64,000 nucleotides of DNA from Cohnella sp. OV330 (GCF_900112065.1 NZ_FOKE01000003.1:647166-711165); one strand, 5' to 3'. Positions 36,382 to 45,883 are shown, counted from the stretch's first letter. Notes: a model not told the origin generated them from the letters alone. Translations and numbers: made by a program.

Positions 36382-37845
36382 ATGCGCAAGACTTCAATGA
36401 CCCTGGCCACGCTGGCCGCCTCGGCGCTGCTGCTGTCCGCGTGCGGCGGCAATAACAACAACAATGCTTCGAGTTCCTCGTCCGCCGCGCCGGCATCGTC
36501 TTCGGCCGCGCCGACCGCCGAAGCCAGCGGCAGCGCGAGCGCCGCGCCCGCCGACGATCTTACGCAAAAGAAAGTGACGATCAGCATCTACTACCCGACG
36601 CCGGACCTCGTGGAGAAGCGCGCGCTTGAAGACGACAAGATCAAGCGTTTTAACGAAGTGTACCCGAACGTCACGATCGTCAAGAGCGACTGGCAGTACA
36701 ACCCCAACGAGATCGGCATGAAGATGGGCGCGGGCGAAGCGCCGACGCTGTTCAACACGTACGCCACCGAAGGCAAGTTCCTCGCCGAAAAGGGCTGGGC
36801 GGCCGACATCACCGACCTGTTTAACGGCTATCAGTACAAGGACCAGATGAATCCGATCCTGCAGGATCAGTTCATACTCGGCGACAAAGTGTACGGCATC
36901 GCGCAGCAAGGCTACGTGACCGGCACCGTCGTCAACAAGAAGCTGCTCGACGGCAAGGGCGTCGCTGTACCGTCCTACGATTGGACTTGGGACGACATGC
37001 TGAAGACGGCGCAGGCCGTCGCCGATCCGGCCAAGGGCATCGCGGGCATCGCGCCGATGGGCAAGGGCAACGAGGCCGGCTGGAACTGGACCAACTTCCT
37101 GTTCGAAGCGGGCGGCGAGATCCAGAACGTCGCGGACGGCAAGGTCACTTCGGCGTTCAATAGCGACGCGGGCGTCAAGGCGATGGACTTCTATAATAAG
37201 CTGGCATGGGAAGCCAAAGCGATTCCGAAGGATTGGGCGCTCGGATGGGGCGACGCCGTAGGCGCATTCGCCCAAGGACGCTCCGCTATGGTCATCGCCG
37301 GTCCGGACGGTCCCGTCGACCAGGCGCTGAACCAAGGCGGCATGAAGCCTGAGGACGTGCTCGTGTACCCGATGCCGGCGGCCGAAGCCGGCGGCAAGCA
37401 CACCGGCGTGCTCGGCGGCGACTTCCTCGTCATCAACCCGAACGCCACCAAGGACGAGCAAGCGATCGCGTTCCAATACGCCGTGTTCGACTACTTCTCC
37501 GACAAGGGCCTCGCCTCCGTCGAAGAGAACATCCAGGCGCGCAAGAAGGACAACAAATACTTCATCCCGCCGGTCATCCAGTACTTCAAGGACGACTCCG
37601 AGTACGGCCAGAAGGTCAAAGCCGTCTACGCCAAGTACGACAACGTGTACCAGTACAACGCCGACTCCCAGGCGCTGCTTGACGGCAAGCCGGAAGCGCA
37701 GTACAACACGCAAGACTACTACGCCACGATGACTAACGTCATCCAGGAAGTGTTCTCCAAGAAGGGCACCGACGTCAAAGGCCAACTCGACGTCGCCGCC
37801 AAGACGATGCAGTCCAAGTTCTACGACGCCATCAAAGTCGAATAG
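36382..37845 (+). CDS. Sugar-binding lipoprotein of the ABC importer
   Basis: 487 aa with AAGGGGAG upstream. Signal peptide with lipobox LSAC, mature start at Cys21, followed by Asn-rich and Ser/Ala-rich linkers (about 24-60). The rest is a family 1-type solute-binding protein with EMNP-like loops such as GEAPTLFNTYATEG and DWALGWGDAVGAFAQGRSAM. It delivers a sugar to the two permeases upstream. A 51-bp minisatellite begins 71 bp after its stop codon. Confidence 0.92.
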   Translation: MRKTSMTLATLAASALLLSACGGNNNNNASSSSSAAPASSSAAPTAEASGSASAAPADDLTQKKVTISIYYPTPDLVEKRALEDDKIKRFNEVYPNVTIVKSDWQYNPNEIGMKMGAGEAPTLFNTYATEGKFLAEKGWAADITDLFNGYQYKDQMNPILQDQFILGDKVYGIAQQGYVTGTVVNKKLLDGKGVAVPSYDWTWDDMLKTAQAVADPAKGIAGIAPMGKGNEAGWNWTNFLFEAGGEIQNVADGKVTSAFNSDAGVKAMDFYNKLAWEAKAIPKDWALGWGDAVGAFAQGRSAMVIAGPDGPVDQALNQGGMKPEDVLVYPMPAAEAGGKHTGVLGGDFLVINPNATKDEQAIAFQYAVFDYFSDKGLASVEENIQARKKDNKYFIPPVIQYFKDDSEYGQKVKAVYAKYDNVYQYNADSQALLDGKPEAQYNTQDYYATMTNVIQEVFSKKGTDVKGQLDVAAKTMQSKFYDAIKVE

Positions 37846-37915
37846 TCGGTGAGACCATGCGCCGCGCGGGCCTATGCCTGCGCGGCGTTTTCTGCCCTTT
37901 GCGCGTGCTGGCTCC

Positions 37916-38357
37916 GCGGCCAAAGTAACGTTCAGCAGCGTCAAATCAGCTCCGGACCCCGGTTCCGCGGCCCAAGTACCGTTCAGCAGCGTCGCATTAG
38001 CTCTAGCCCTCGGCTCCACAGCCCAAGTAACGTTGTGCAGCGTCACATTAACACCGTTCCCCAGTTCCGCGGCCCAAGTAACGTTATTCAGCGTCAAATC
38101 AGCTCCGTTCACCGGCTCCCTGGCCCAAGTAACGTTCAGCAGCGTCACATTAGCTCTAGCCCTCGGTTCCGCAGCCCAAGTAACGTTGTGCAGCGTCACA
38201 TCAACTCCGTTCCCCGGATCTGCGGCCCAAGTAACGTTCAGCAGCGTCACATCAACTCCGGTGCACGGTTCCGCAGCCCAAGTAACGTTGTGCAGCGTCA
38301 AATCAGCTCCGTTCACCGGCTCCCTGGCCCAAGTAACGTTCAGCAGCGTCACATCCG
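37916..38357. repeat. 51-bp minisatellite, about 8.6 copies
   Basis: Units start at 37916, 37967, 38018, 38069, 38120, 38171, 38222, 38273 and 38324 (partial), with strictly constant spacing. Each has a conserved core (CCCAAGTAACGTT then GCAGCGTCA) and a more variable half. A segment of about 60 bp is repeated exactly 204 bp (four units) apart (about 38089 and 38293), so there is a higher-order repeat. All three + frames and one minus frame stay open through it, but translations are simple 17-residue repeats, and no ribosome binding site fits. Confidence 0.97.
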
Positions 38358-38428
38358 AAAAACAACTTGAACTCTTTCGCAAACTGCTTTATTCTTTCAA
38401 TTAAAGAGGAAAGCAAAGCCTGAAGCAC

Positions 38429-38470
38429 AGGCCGTTCGTACCGGGTTTAACCGGGCGGGCGGCCTTTTTT
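38429..38470 (+). terminator. Terminator downstream of the minisatellite
   Basis: The outer stem AGGCCG / CGGCCT encloses GC-rich self-complementary sequence (CCGGGTTTAACCGGG) and is followed by six T residues. It is probably the end of the lipoprotein transcript, which would then include the minisatellite. Confidence 0.75.
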
Positions 38471-38494
38471 ATTACTTTGGCGAGGGGCGATAGG

Positions 38495-39181
38495 ATGGTT
38501 ATCGATTCGGTATTCGAAGCGGCCTATGACGAGATGATGTCGCGAGCCGTTCAGACGAGTAGCGGGGAAAGGAGGAGAAGATTGATCGAAGGCAGTTTTA
38601 CGAACGAAAAGTTGCTGCTAAAAAGCGTGTGGTGGCCCGCCAAGGGCAATCTGAATGATCTGCATTCCGAATACGAGTTGACCGATTACAAAGACGGCCA
38701 ACGATTTGCGGACTTCGCTTATATATTGCCGGGCTTCTACCGAGGGCTGCTTCTGGAAGCGGACGCTTACGGTACGCATTTGCGCGACGTGAGTCGCTAT
38801 CGATACGGAGATAATTTGGAGCGACAAAACCATCTTCTCATTGACGGATGGCATCTCCTGCGTTTCAGCAGAGACGATATGCTCGAGAGACCTAAGCGGT
38901 GCCAACAAACTTTGTTAACGGCCTTGGCCGCTTGGGGTTATGGCGATTCGGCGCAGTCTGTCTCCCTGAATCTGTACGAGCATGCCATTCTTCACTGGTG
39001 CGGGAAACGAAAAGCTTCCTTCAAACCGATCGAAGCGCAATCTGCACTTAAAATCGGGTATTACACTGTCGCGCACGCGTTGCGGTCTTTGGCCTCGAAA
39101 GGTTACTTGCAGGCGAAAAGCTCCCCAAGCGGGCGATCTACGAGCTATCACGTCATGCCAAAAACAAATAAATTGCACTAA
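38495..39181 (+). CDS. DUF559-like PD-(D/E)XK nuclease fused to a winged helix
   Basis: 228 aa from the ATG at 38495 with GAGGGG eight bases upstream; a TTG six codons earlier is possible. Residues about 45-140 fit the very-short-patch-repair-like fold of DUF559: RFADFAYILPG, then LLLEADAYGTH as the E-x-D core, then GWHLLRFSRDDM at the end. The last ~60 residues (IGYYTVAHALRSLASKGYL) look like a winged helix-turn-helix. The combination suggests a DNA-binding protein with an active or decayed nuclease domain. The role is unknown; it stands alone between two sugar-related units. Confidence 0.75.
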   Translation: MVIDSVFEAAYDEMMSRAVQTSSGERRRRLIEGSFTNEKLLLKSVWWPAKGNLNDLHSEYELTDYKDGQRFADFAYILPGFYRGLLLEADAYGTHLRDVSRYRYGDNLERQNHLLIDGWHLLRFSRDDMLERPKRCQQTLLTALAAWGYGDSAQSVSLNLYEHAILHWCGKRKASFKPIEAQSALKIGYYTVAHALRSLASKGYLQAKSSPSGRSTSYHVMPKTNKLH

Positions 39182-39288
39182 CTAGACGCCCAATTCCGTA
39201 ATCCTGCACATACATTGCGTAGCCTGGGTAATATCAGTTCAATACGGCTCTTGATATGATGAATTCATCTTAGAAAGGCAGAGGTGTC

Positions 39289-41745
39289 ATGAGCATGTTG
39301 AATAGCGAACAGATTCATCCCGATCACGTGGGGACGGGCCAGACCGCGGACAAGCCGGCGCTCGTGCGCGTCGGCAAGCTGACCGCTGCCGAACCGCTTG
39401 GCCAGCAAGGCGTCGTCTTCCGCGGAGAAAACGCGAACCTTGCCCTGATCGCGACCGCGGAGGGTATTTTAAGGCTGAAGTTGTTTTTCGGCGACGGGGA
39501 TCCGGCGCTGGACGCGACGCCTGCGATCCTTCCGCTCGCGCCGACCGGCGGATTCGCGCTGTCCGAAGACGCGAGCGCTTACACGGTAAAGGCCGCTGGC
39601 TTGCGCGCGGTCGTCGCCAAGGCGCCGTTCGGCATCCAGGCGTTCGACGGCGATGACCGGCCGCTCGCCAGCGTGCTCGGCATCGAATGGGACGGAAAAC
39701 GCTCGCAGACGATCGCGCTGGCGATGGAGGAGAGCTCACACTTTTACGGCCTGGGGGAAAAGACGGGCTTTCTCGATAAGCGGGGCGAGCGCTACGAGAT
39801 GTGGAATAGCGACGTCTACGACCCGCACGTGCCGGATATCGAAGCCCTGTACCAATCGATCCCGTGGAGCATCCATTTCAAGTACGATCGCCCCGTCTAC
39901 GGCGTGCTGCTCGATAATCCGGGCCGCACGGCGTTCGATATGCGTACCCGCAGCGATCGCTATTTGATCTCGGCGGAGACCGGCGCGCTTGACCTGTACT
40001 TGCTGGCTGGACCGACGCTCAAAGACGTCGTCGCGAGGCTCGCCGACCTGACGGGCCGCACGCCGCTGCCGCCGAAGTGGGCGATCGGTTACCAGCAATC
40101 GCGTTACAGCTACATGAATCAGGAAGAAGTGCTGAAGGTGGCGAGGACGTTCCGGGAGAAAAAGATTCCCTGCGACGTCCTGTACCTGGACATTCATTAT
40201 ATGGACGAGTACCGCGTGTTCACCTGGGATCCCGTCGCGTTCCCGCGCCCGAAGGAGATGATGCGGGAGCTCGCGACTATGGGTTTTAATCTCGTCCCGA
40301 TCGTCGATCCCGGCGTTAAGAAGGACCCGTCCTACCGGCCTTACCGCGAGGGCGTCCACAACGGTTATTTTTGCCGGAAGCTGGAGGGCGAGATCTTCGT
40401 CGGGCCGGTGTGGCCGGGCCCGAGCGCATTCCCGGACTTTACCGACGACCGCGCGTCCGCTTGGTGGGGCGACTTGCACGTCCATTATGTCGAGCACGGC
40501 ATCAAGGGCATCTGGAACGACATGAACGAACCGTCCGTCTTCTGCGAGTCGAAGACGATGGATCTGGACGTCGTCCACGCGAACAACGGCAACCCCAAGA
40601 CGCATGGCGAATGGCATAATCTATACGGCATGCTCATGTCGAAGGCCACGCACGAAGGCATGAAGCGTCATCTGCATGGGGAGCGGCCTTTCGTGCTGAC
40701 GCGTGCCGGCTATACCGGCATTCAGCGTTATGCGACGGTGTGGACCGGCGACAACCGGGCGTATTGGGAACACCTCGCGATGAGCATTCCGATGGTGCTT
40801 AATCTGGGCCTTTCGGGCGTCGCTTTCGCGGGACCCGATATCGGCGGATTCTCTCACCATACGACGGGCGAACTGCTGGCTCGCTGGACGCAGGTAGGCG
40901 CGTTCACCCCGTTTTGCCGCAATCACAGCGCCATCGATACGATCAGGCAGGAGCCCTGGTTGTTCGGGGAAAAGGTGGAAGACATCTGCCGCAGCTATAT
41001 CGGTCTACGGTATCGGCTCATGCCGACGCTGTACTCGTTGTTCTACGAGGCGTCCGTCTCGGGACTCCCGATCGTGCGGCCGCTGCTCATGGAATACCCG
41101 GACGACGCGACCGTCTATAACCTGTGCGACCAGTTCCTCTTCGGTCCGCACGTTCTGATCGCGCCGATCTTGCGTCCCGGGACGTTCTCGCGCGCCGTTT
41201 ATTTGCCGGCAGGCGTCTGGTTCGACTACTGGACGGGCGAGCGCCACGTAGGCGGCCGCTGGATCCTCGCCGAAGCGCCGCTTGAGACGATGCCGATGTA
41301 CGTCCGCGCGGGCGGGATCCTTGCCGAGCAGCCGCTTGCGATGTATGCGGACGACACAGCCGCGCGGTCAGAGCCGATCACGCTGACCGTATATGCGGGA
41401 GGAAACGGGCATTTCCGTCTGTACGAGGACGACGGCAGGACGTACGCATACGAGCAAGGAGCGTACCGGCTTCGCGAATTCAGTTGGTCGGAGCAAAACG
41501 GCGCCGGCACGCTGCGCTGCGAGTTGTTGCACGACGGCTCGCCGCACGACCGCGAGAAGGAGGAGTCGGGGACGAACGCTGCCAAGCGGACACTTCGGAT
41601 CGTCGTGCGGCAAATGTCTTCAGCGCCTGCGCAGGCGACGGCATCGGGCGCCTCGCTGCGCGAATGGACTTACGACGCCGAAGCCCGGCAGGTTCACGCT
41701 GTCGTCGAAGGCGCGACGGACAGCTTCGAGCTGCGGTTTTTCTAA
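39289..41745 (+). CDS. Alpha-glucosidase, glycoside hydrolase family 31
   Basis: 818 aa, start preceded by AGAGGTG. The N-terminal beta-sandwich is followed by a TIM barrel with the GH31 signature GIWNDMNEPSVF (nucleophile Asp411) and the acid/base Asp488 in TGDNRAYWEH. The C-terminal beta domains (LPAGVWFDYWTG, PMYVRAGGI) are complete. No signal peptide, so it acts inside the cell, releasing glucose (or xylose) from imported oligosaccharides. It could process the substrate of the importer at 34341-37845 and the alpha-1,3-glucan fragments made by the GH87 enzyme at 46341, but that is inference. Confidence 0.95.
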   Translation: MSMLNSEQIHPDHVGTGQTADKPALVRVGKLTAAEPLGQQGVVFRGENANLALIATAEGILRLKLFFGDGDPALDATPAILPLAPTGGFALSEDASAYTVKAAGLRAVVAKAPFGIQAFDGDDRPLASVLGIEWDGKRSQTIALAMEESSHFYGLGEKTGFLDKRGERYEMWNSDVYDPHVPDIEALYQSIPWSIHFKYDRPVYGVLLDNPGRTAFDMRTRSDRYLISAETGALDLYLLAGPTLKDVVARLADLTGRTPLPPKWAIGYQQSRYSYMNQEEVLKVARTFREKKIPCDVLYLDIHYMDEYRVFTWDPVAFPRPKEMMRELATMGFNLVPIVDPGVKKDPSYRPYREGVHNGYFCRKLEGEIFVGPVWPGPSAFPDFTDDRASAWWGDLHVHYVEHGIKGIWNDMNEPSVFCESKTMDLDVVHANNGNPKTHGEWHNLYGMLMSKATHEGMKRHLHGERPFVLTRAGYTGIQRYATVWTGDNRAYWEHLAMSIPMVLNLGLSGVAFAGPDIGGFSHHTTGELLARWTQVGAFTPFCRNHSAIDTIRQEPWLFGEKVEDICRSYIGLRYRLMPTLYSLFYEASVSGLPIVRPLLMEYPDDATVYNLCDQFLFGPHVLIAPILRPGTFSRAVYLPAGVWFDYWTGERHVGGRWILAEAPLETMPMYVRAGGILAEQPLAMYADDTAARSEPITLTVYAGGNGHFRLYEDDGRTYAYEQGAYRLREFSWSEQNGAGTLRCELLHDGSPHDREKEESGTNAAKRTLRIVVRQMSSAPAQATASGASLREWTYDAEARQVHAVVEGATDSFELRFF

Positions 41746-41810
41746 GAAACGCGGCATCTGACGAATTGGCGGTGCGTACGCTCGATATGCCGAATACATG
41801 TTAACGAACA

Positions 41811-41850
41811 GACGGTCTCCGGCACTTCAGCCGGAGACCGTCTTCCTTTA
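41811..41850 (+). terminator. Terminator of the GH31 gene
   Basis: A perfect 13-bp stem GACGGTCTCCGGC / GCCGGAGACCGTC with a 6-base loop; the following T-run is short and interrupted (TTCCTTT). Confidence 0.85.
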
Positions 41851-41923
41851 GGTCGGAAACTTTTGGCGTACATGCCGCGTCTATTTCTAATAACAGGATA
41901 TATACGGAAAGGGTGGGATTGGA

Positions 41924-43411
41924 TTGTCGATCGTATTAAGAGGGTTGCCGCACGCGCTGCTGGCCGCAGTGCTTCTTCTGCCTGCAGGCGGCATCGCTTC
42001 AGCCGCTGCGCCGACGACCGCCGCCTCTTTTGCCGCTTCCCCGGCGGCCGCGTCGAGCATCGCCGCAGCCAACCCGACCGCCTTCGTTCAAGTCGCGGCA
42101 GGCGAGTATTACTCGACCGCCCTGCGCGCAGACGGTACGGTCTGGGCTTGGGGACGTACGCTGTTCGGCGAGCTCGGCGCGCTGGAGTCCCGCGTCACGA
42201 GCGACATCGACAGGCCCGTCCGTCTCTTCGGGCTCCCGGCGATCGCCGCGATCTCGACGAACGGCGTCGGCACGCAGACGGGCGTCGCGACGGACGGTAC
42301 CGTCTGGGAGTGGGGCTCGAGAGGCGCGATACAGGGCGGCACGACGCTGCCGACGCCAATCCCGGGCCTGCAGGACGTGAAGGCGGCCGTACCGGGATTC
42401 GCCCTCAAGAAGGACGGCACGCTCTGGAGATGGACCTACGAGCCGCAGGCAGGGGACAAGCCCAAGATCGCCGTCGCGCAGGTCGCAGGGACATATCGCT
42501 TTGCGAGCATGACCGCCAAGGGCGACCTTGTCTATGCGATCGACGGCGCAGGCGCCGTCTGGGGCTTTGGGGCAGTCCGGAAGCACGACGGCAGCGGATT
42601 TGCGCCTTTGACCCCGGCGCGCCTCGCAGGATTCCAGGCGATGAAGCAGCTGTCCGCCTATCAGGATCGGCTCGTCGGCGTCGATACGTCGGGCCGGGCG
42701 TGGCAGGCGCAGTTGGACTTCGATGCGCTGTACCAGCAGGCTAAGGCTGGACCCGTTAAGCTGAAAAGCAAGCCGACGCGTCTTGCGTTGACGCTCAAGG
42801 CCGAAGAAGCAGAGATCGCGTACTTTGGCTCCGTGCTGATCCGGACGACCGGCGGCGACGTGTGGACGACGAACGGTTGGCTGACCGGCAAGGCCGGCAA
42901 GATCGGCGGTTGGTCCGGCATTCGCGAGATCGCTGCGGGCTACCATCATGGCCTGGGGATCGATTTGCTCGGCAGGCTGTGGGGCATAGGCGGAAACCAG
43001 TGGTTCGAGGCCGGCTCCCCTAACGTGAACGACGCACGGATGCTGTACAAGCCTGCGCTAGTGTTGCCTGCGATCGGCGTACAGGTCGACGGCAAGCCGC
43101 TCGCCTCTGGCTATCCGGCGGCGATGGCGGCGGGTCGCGCCTACGTGCCGCTAAAAGATACGGTGCGCGCGCTCGGCGGGACCTTCAAAGCGGCGCAGGA
43201 CGGCACGTATGAGATCGCGCTCGGCGAGGCCGCGGCGGTTTTCCGGTTCAGTGACCTGCAAGCGACGATCAACGGCTCGCCGGCGACGCTGGCGGGCAAG
43301 CCGTATACGTCCGCAGGCGCGGTCATGGTGCCGGCTTCCTTGTTCAAGCAGCTAGGGTTAGCGGTCGTCTGGAATGCCAAGTCGAGCGAGCTTAGCTTGA
43401 ACAAAGCTTAA
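41924..43411 (+). CDS. Secreted RCC1-like repeat protein with copper-amine-oxidase-N-like domain
   Basis: 495 aa. TTG start, about eight bases after AGGGTGG. A signal peptide (about 1-27, ending GGIASAAA) leads into degenerate RCC1-type repeats, seen in VAAGEYYSTALRADGTVWAWG and GVATDGTVWEWG and KDGTLWRWT, which predict a beta-propeller. The C-terminal ~110 residues (about 386-494: GVQVDGKPLASG, AYVPLKDTVRALGG, VMVPASLFKQLGL) are the copper-amine-oxidase-N-like module common on Paenibacillaceae surface proteins. Probably a cell-wall-associated binding protein; no enzymatic motif is visible. Confidence 0.85.
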   Translation: MSIVLRGLPHALLAAVLLLPAGGIASAAAPTTAASFAASPAAASSIAAANPTAFVQVAAGEYYSTALRADGTVWAWGRTLFGELGALESRVTSDIDRPVRLFGLPAIAAISTNGVGTQTGVATDGTVWEWGSRGAIQGGTTLPTPIPGLQDVKAAVPGFALKKDGTLWRWTYEPQAGDKPKIAVAQVAGTYRFASMTAKGDLVYAIDGAGAVWGFGAVRKHDGSGFAPLTPARLAGFQAMKQLSAYQDRLVGVDTSGRAWQAQLDFDALYQQAKAGPVKLKSKPTRLALTLKAEEAEIAYFGSVLIRTTGGDVWTTNGWLTGKAGKIGGWSGIREIAAGYHHGLGIDLLGRLWGIGGNQWFEAGSPNVNDARMLYKPALVLPAIGVQVDGKPLASGYPAAMAAGRAYVPLKDTVRALGGTFKAAQDGTYEIALGEAAAVFRFSDLQATINGSPATLAGKPYTSAGAVMVPASLFKQLGLAVVWNAKSSELSLNKA

Positions 43412-43424
43412 TGCAACGAAAACG

Positions 43425-43468
43425 AAAAAGAAAAGGATCAGGCCTCCTAACGGGCCCGATCCTTTTTT
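43425..43468. terminator. Bidirectional terminator between convergent genes
   Basis: The stem AAAAGGATC / GATCCTTTT with inner GGCC pairing has an A-rich left flank and a T-run on the right, so it can stop transcription from both the RCC1-like gene and the TraB/GumN gene. Confidence 0.88.
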
Positions 43469-43504
43469 AGTAACAATGTGACTAACAGGTTCCACATGGC
43501 TTCC

Positions 43505-44767
43505 TTACAGCTTCGTCACCGTATAACCGTCGTTTTTCATATGCGTGACGATCCCGTCGTTGCCGAGCATATGGGCCGCGCCGACGACGACCATGCGGGT
43601 GACGTGATCGTCGTCGTTCAGGTAGCCTTCGATCTTGCTCGTCATGGTCAGGTTCCGGTCGATGACCAGCGCTTTATAATACTCCTGATCTTCCGCGGAC
43701 GCTTTGATCATCTCGAGGAGCGCATCCTCGTCTCCCGTGACCCACATGCGCGTGAGCGCGTCTATCGCGGCGCCTCCTTGGGAGCTTGGGAGATTATAGC
43801 CGCCGATCGCCTCCTTCAGCTGCGCTTCCTGAAGGGCCGGGGAAAAGCGGTCGAACATGTCCAGCTGGCTCTCCGCCGACTCCAGCGGGACGATCAGCTT
43901 GTTGTCCTCGGCGGCTTTCCCCATGAAGTACGCGTCGATACCGAGATTCGCCTGGTATCCATCCTCCTCGCTCTGCAAGGAAGGGAGCGTTTGAGCGACG
44001 ACCCACGGCTCGTATTGATCGAACGCCGTTACATCCAACTGGTTCGCCTTCAGGATGTTCACGAGCGCTTGATAGGTCGCGGCGGAGATATGGTCCTTCA
44101 GCGTCGTGCCGTCCTTATAGACGCCTTTGTCTTCGACCAGCTTCTCCATTGCCTCCGAGTCTACTTTTGTCATATCGACCTCGACGCCAAGATAGCTCGA
44201 CGCCTTGTAGGCGGCCTCGATCTCGGGGCGAAGCGGATACATCCGCGCTTGGGCGACGTGAATGGACCCGAGCAGGTAGACGACGTTGCCGTTCTTCTCC
44301 GCCTTCCACAGGAACCCCGTGCTGCCGCCGGGCTGACCGGCCTGCGCCAGCGCCACCGCGTTGTTTTTCGCGTCCCAGGTCACCTTGTAGCCAACCGCTT
44401 CGGCTACGAAGCGCAGCGGGACATAGGTCGTGCCGCGGATGACGCGCGGGACCGCGTCGAGCTCCTCGACGACGCCGTTTACGACGGCCGTGTCGTTGCC
44501 GACTTGCAGGGCGAAGGATAACCCGCTTTTCGTTCCCGTTACCGTTTGATTTTTGCCGTCCCAATAGAGATTGACGCCGAGCTTTTCAAGCAGCGGCCGA
44601 AGCGGCACGAGCGTCGTGCCGTTTTCTACCATCGGCGCGCCTTGCTTGAACTGAACGGCCGCGCCGTCCATCCAGATGCTGACAGGTTTGGTCGCGGCAG
44701 AGGCCGCTCCCGAAAAGACGCTTACCGCCAGGATGAGAGAGAGAAAGAGAGCTCCGAACTTTTTCAA
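43505..44767 (-). CDS. Secreted TraB/GumN family protein with copper-amine-oxidase-N-like domain
   Basis: 420 aa from the TTG at 44767, ten bases after AGGAG; this start yields a classic signal peptide (MKKFGALFLSLILAV, cleaved near GAASA), while the upstream ATG at 44821 would put 18 extra residues before it. Residues about 29-142 form the copper-amine-oxidase-N-like module (TTLVPLRPLLEKLGV, TTYVPLRFVAEAVGY). The rest is TraB/GumN: FLWKAEKNGNVVYLLGSIHVA at the start, VVVGAAHMLGNDGIV near the end, with the conserved His residues and Glu in GVEVD. This family is a Tiki-like metalloprotease relative; the substrate is unknown. Confidence 0.88.
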   Translation of the reverse strand: MKKFGALFLSLILAVSVFSGAASAATKPVSIWMDGAAVQFKQGAPMVENGTTLVPLRPLLEKLGVNLYWDGKNQTVTGTKSGLSFALQVGNDTAVVNGVVEELDAVPRVIRGTTYVPLRFVAEAVGYKVTWDAKNNAVALAQAGQPGGSTGFLWKAEKNGNVVYLLGSIHVAQARMYPLRPEIEAAYKASSYLGVEVDMTKVDSEAMEKLVEDKGVYKDGTTLKDHISAATYQALVNILKANQLDVTAFDQYEPWVVAQTLPSLQSEEDGYQANLGIDAYFMGKAAEDNKLIVPLESAESQLDMFDRFSPALQEAQLKEAIGGYNLPSSQGGAAIDALTRMWVTGDEDALLEMIKASAEDQEYYKALVIDRNLTMTSKIEGYLNDDDHVTRMVVVGAAHMLGNDGIVTHMKNDGYTVTKL

Positions 44768-45052
44768 TTGTGCAACACTCCTGTTCGTCGAATTGGCGAT
44801 TGCCGGGTTTGAAACGATCATGATAAATCTTTAATCCTATCTGAATGTATACAAAAATAGGAAATATGAAACAGAGGGCGCGGGAGTCGTCGGTCCTCGG
44901 ACATGGTACGAATGTGCAGTTGCGCTCGCCGAGCCGCCGGGTAAGAGCTATTAAGCAACTCGCTGGCAACTCGCCAAGCTACCAGCCGGTCATCGCAAAA
45001 GAAGAATGCGATCGACGGCATGGACGTTAAACCACGGCAGGAGGAAACCGAT

Positions 45053-45883
45053 ATGCAATGGCAGGGAAGAAGAGGCAGCGCGAACGTGGAGGACCGGCGG
45101 GGCATGAGCGGCGGCGGCAAGCTCGTCGGCGGCGGCATCGGCGGCATTATCGTGCTGGTGATCGCGCTGCTGTTCGGCGGCGGAGACATCGGCAGCATTC
45201 TGAATAATATGACGGGCACGACGACGAGCTCCGTCAGCGATACGCCTTATCAGGGAAGTCAGGAGGAAGATGAGCTGGCCCAGTTCGTTTCGGTCGTGCT
45301 CGCCGATACGGAGGACGTATGGACGCAGCTTTTCGCGGAAAAGGGATTAAAGTACGAGGATCCGACGCTCGTCCTGTACAACGACAGCGTACAGTCGGCT
45401 TGCGGCACGGCGGGGGCGTCGGTCGGTCCCTTCTATTGTCCGGGCGATCACAAGCTGTATATCGACCTCGGCTTCTACGACGAACTGAAGACGAAGTTCC
45501 AGGCGCCCGGCGACTTCGCCATGGCTTACGTGATCGCGCACGAAGTCGGGCACCACGTGCAGACGCTGCTCGGCACGACGAATATGGGCGCGAAGCAGAG
45601 CAACTCTCAATCCGTGCGCACCGAGCTGCAAGCGGACTACTTCGCGGGCGTGTGGGCCCATCATGCGCAGGACATGAACGTGCTGGAGCAGGGAGATCTG
45701 GAGGAAGCGATCACGGCGGCCAGCTCGGTCGGCGACGATACGCTTCAGAAAAAGGCGCAGGGCTACGTCGTGCCCGAAAGCTTCACGCACGGCACGTCCG
45801 CACAGCGCATGAGGTGGTTCCAGAAAGGTTTCGACAGCGGCACGATCGAAGGCGGGGATACGTTCAGCGCCAAAAACTTGTAG
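45053..45883 (+). CDS. Neutral zinc metallopeptidase, YpfJ/KPN_02809 family
   Basis: 276 aa from the ATG at 45053, seven bases after GCAGGAGG; an earlier ATG at 45020 lacks a site. Short basic N-terminus, one membrane helix at about 25-43 with a Gly-rich lead, then an outside peptidase domain with the zinc motif HEVGHH (His163, Glu164, His167) and the third ligand probably in RTELQADYFAG. Family members are membrane-anchored proteases with few known substrates. Divergent from the TraB/GumN gene. Confidence 0.93.
   Translation: MQWQGRRGSANVEDRRGMSGGGKLVGGGIGGIIVLVIALLFGGGDIGSILNNMTGTTTSSVSDTPYQGSQEEDELAQFVSVVLADTEDVWTQLFAEKGLKYEDPTLVLYNDSVQSACGTAGASVGPFYCPGDHKLYIDLGFYDELKTKFQAPGDFAMAYVIAHEVGHHVQTLLGTTNMGAKQSNSQSVRTELQADYFAGVWAHHAQDMNVLEQGDLEEAITAASSVGDDTLQKKAQGYVVPESFTHGTSAQRMRWFQKGFDSGTIEGGDTFSAKNL

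Noticed and set aside
37916..38357. CRISPR array
   Set aside because: The variable halves are related to each other and recur, and the period is a constant 51 bp; there are no unique spacers and no cas genes in the window.
36394..38382. 662-aa minus-strand open frame covering the lipoprotein gene and the 51-bp array
   Set aside because: It is the antisense of a clear lipoprotein gene plus repeat translation (VTLLNVTWAAEP units); no ribosome binding site and no recognisable domain.
37849..38404. Two + strand open frames (about 174 and 176 aa) through the minisatellite
   Set aside because: All frames are open because the 51-bp unit lacks stops; the products are simple 17-residue repeats without a proper start site.
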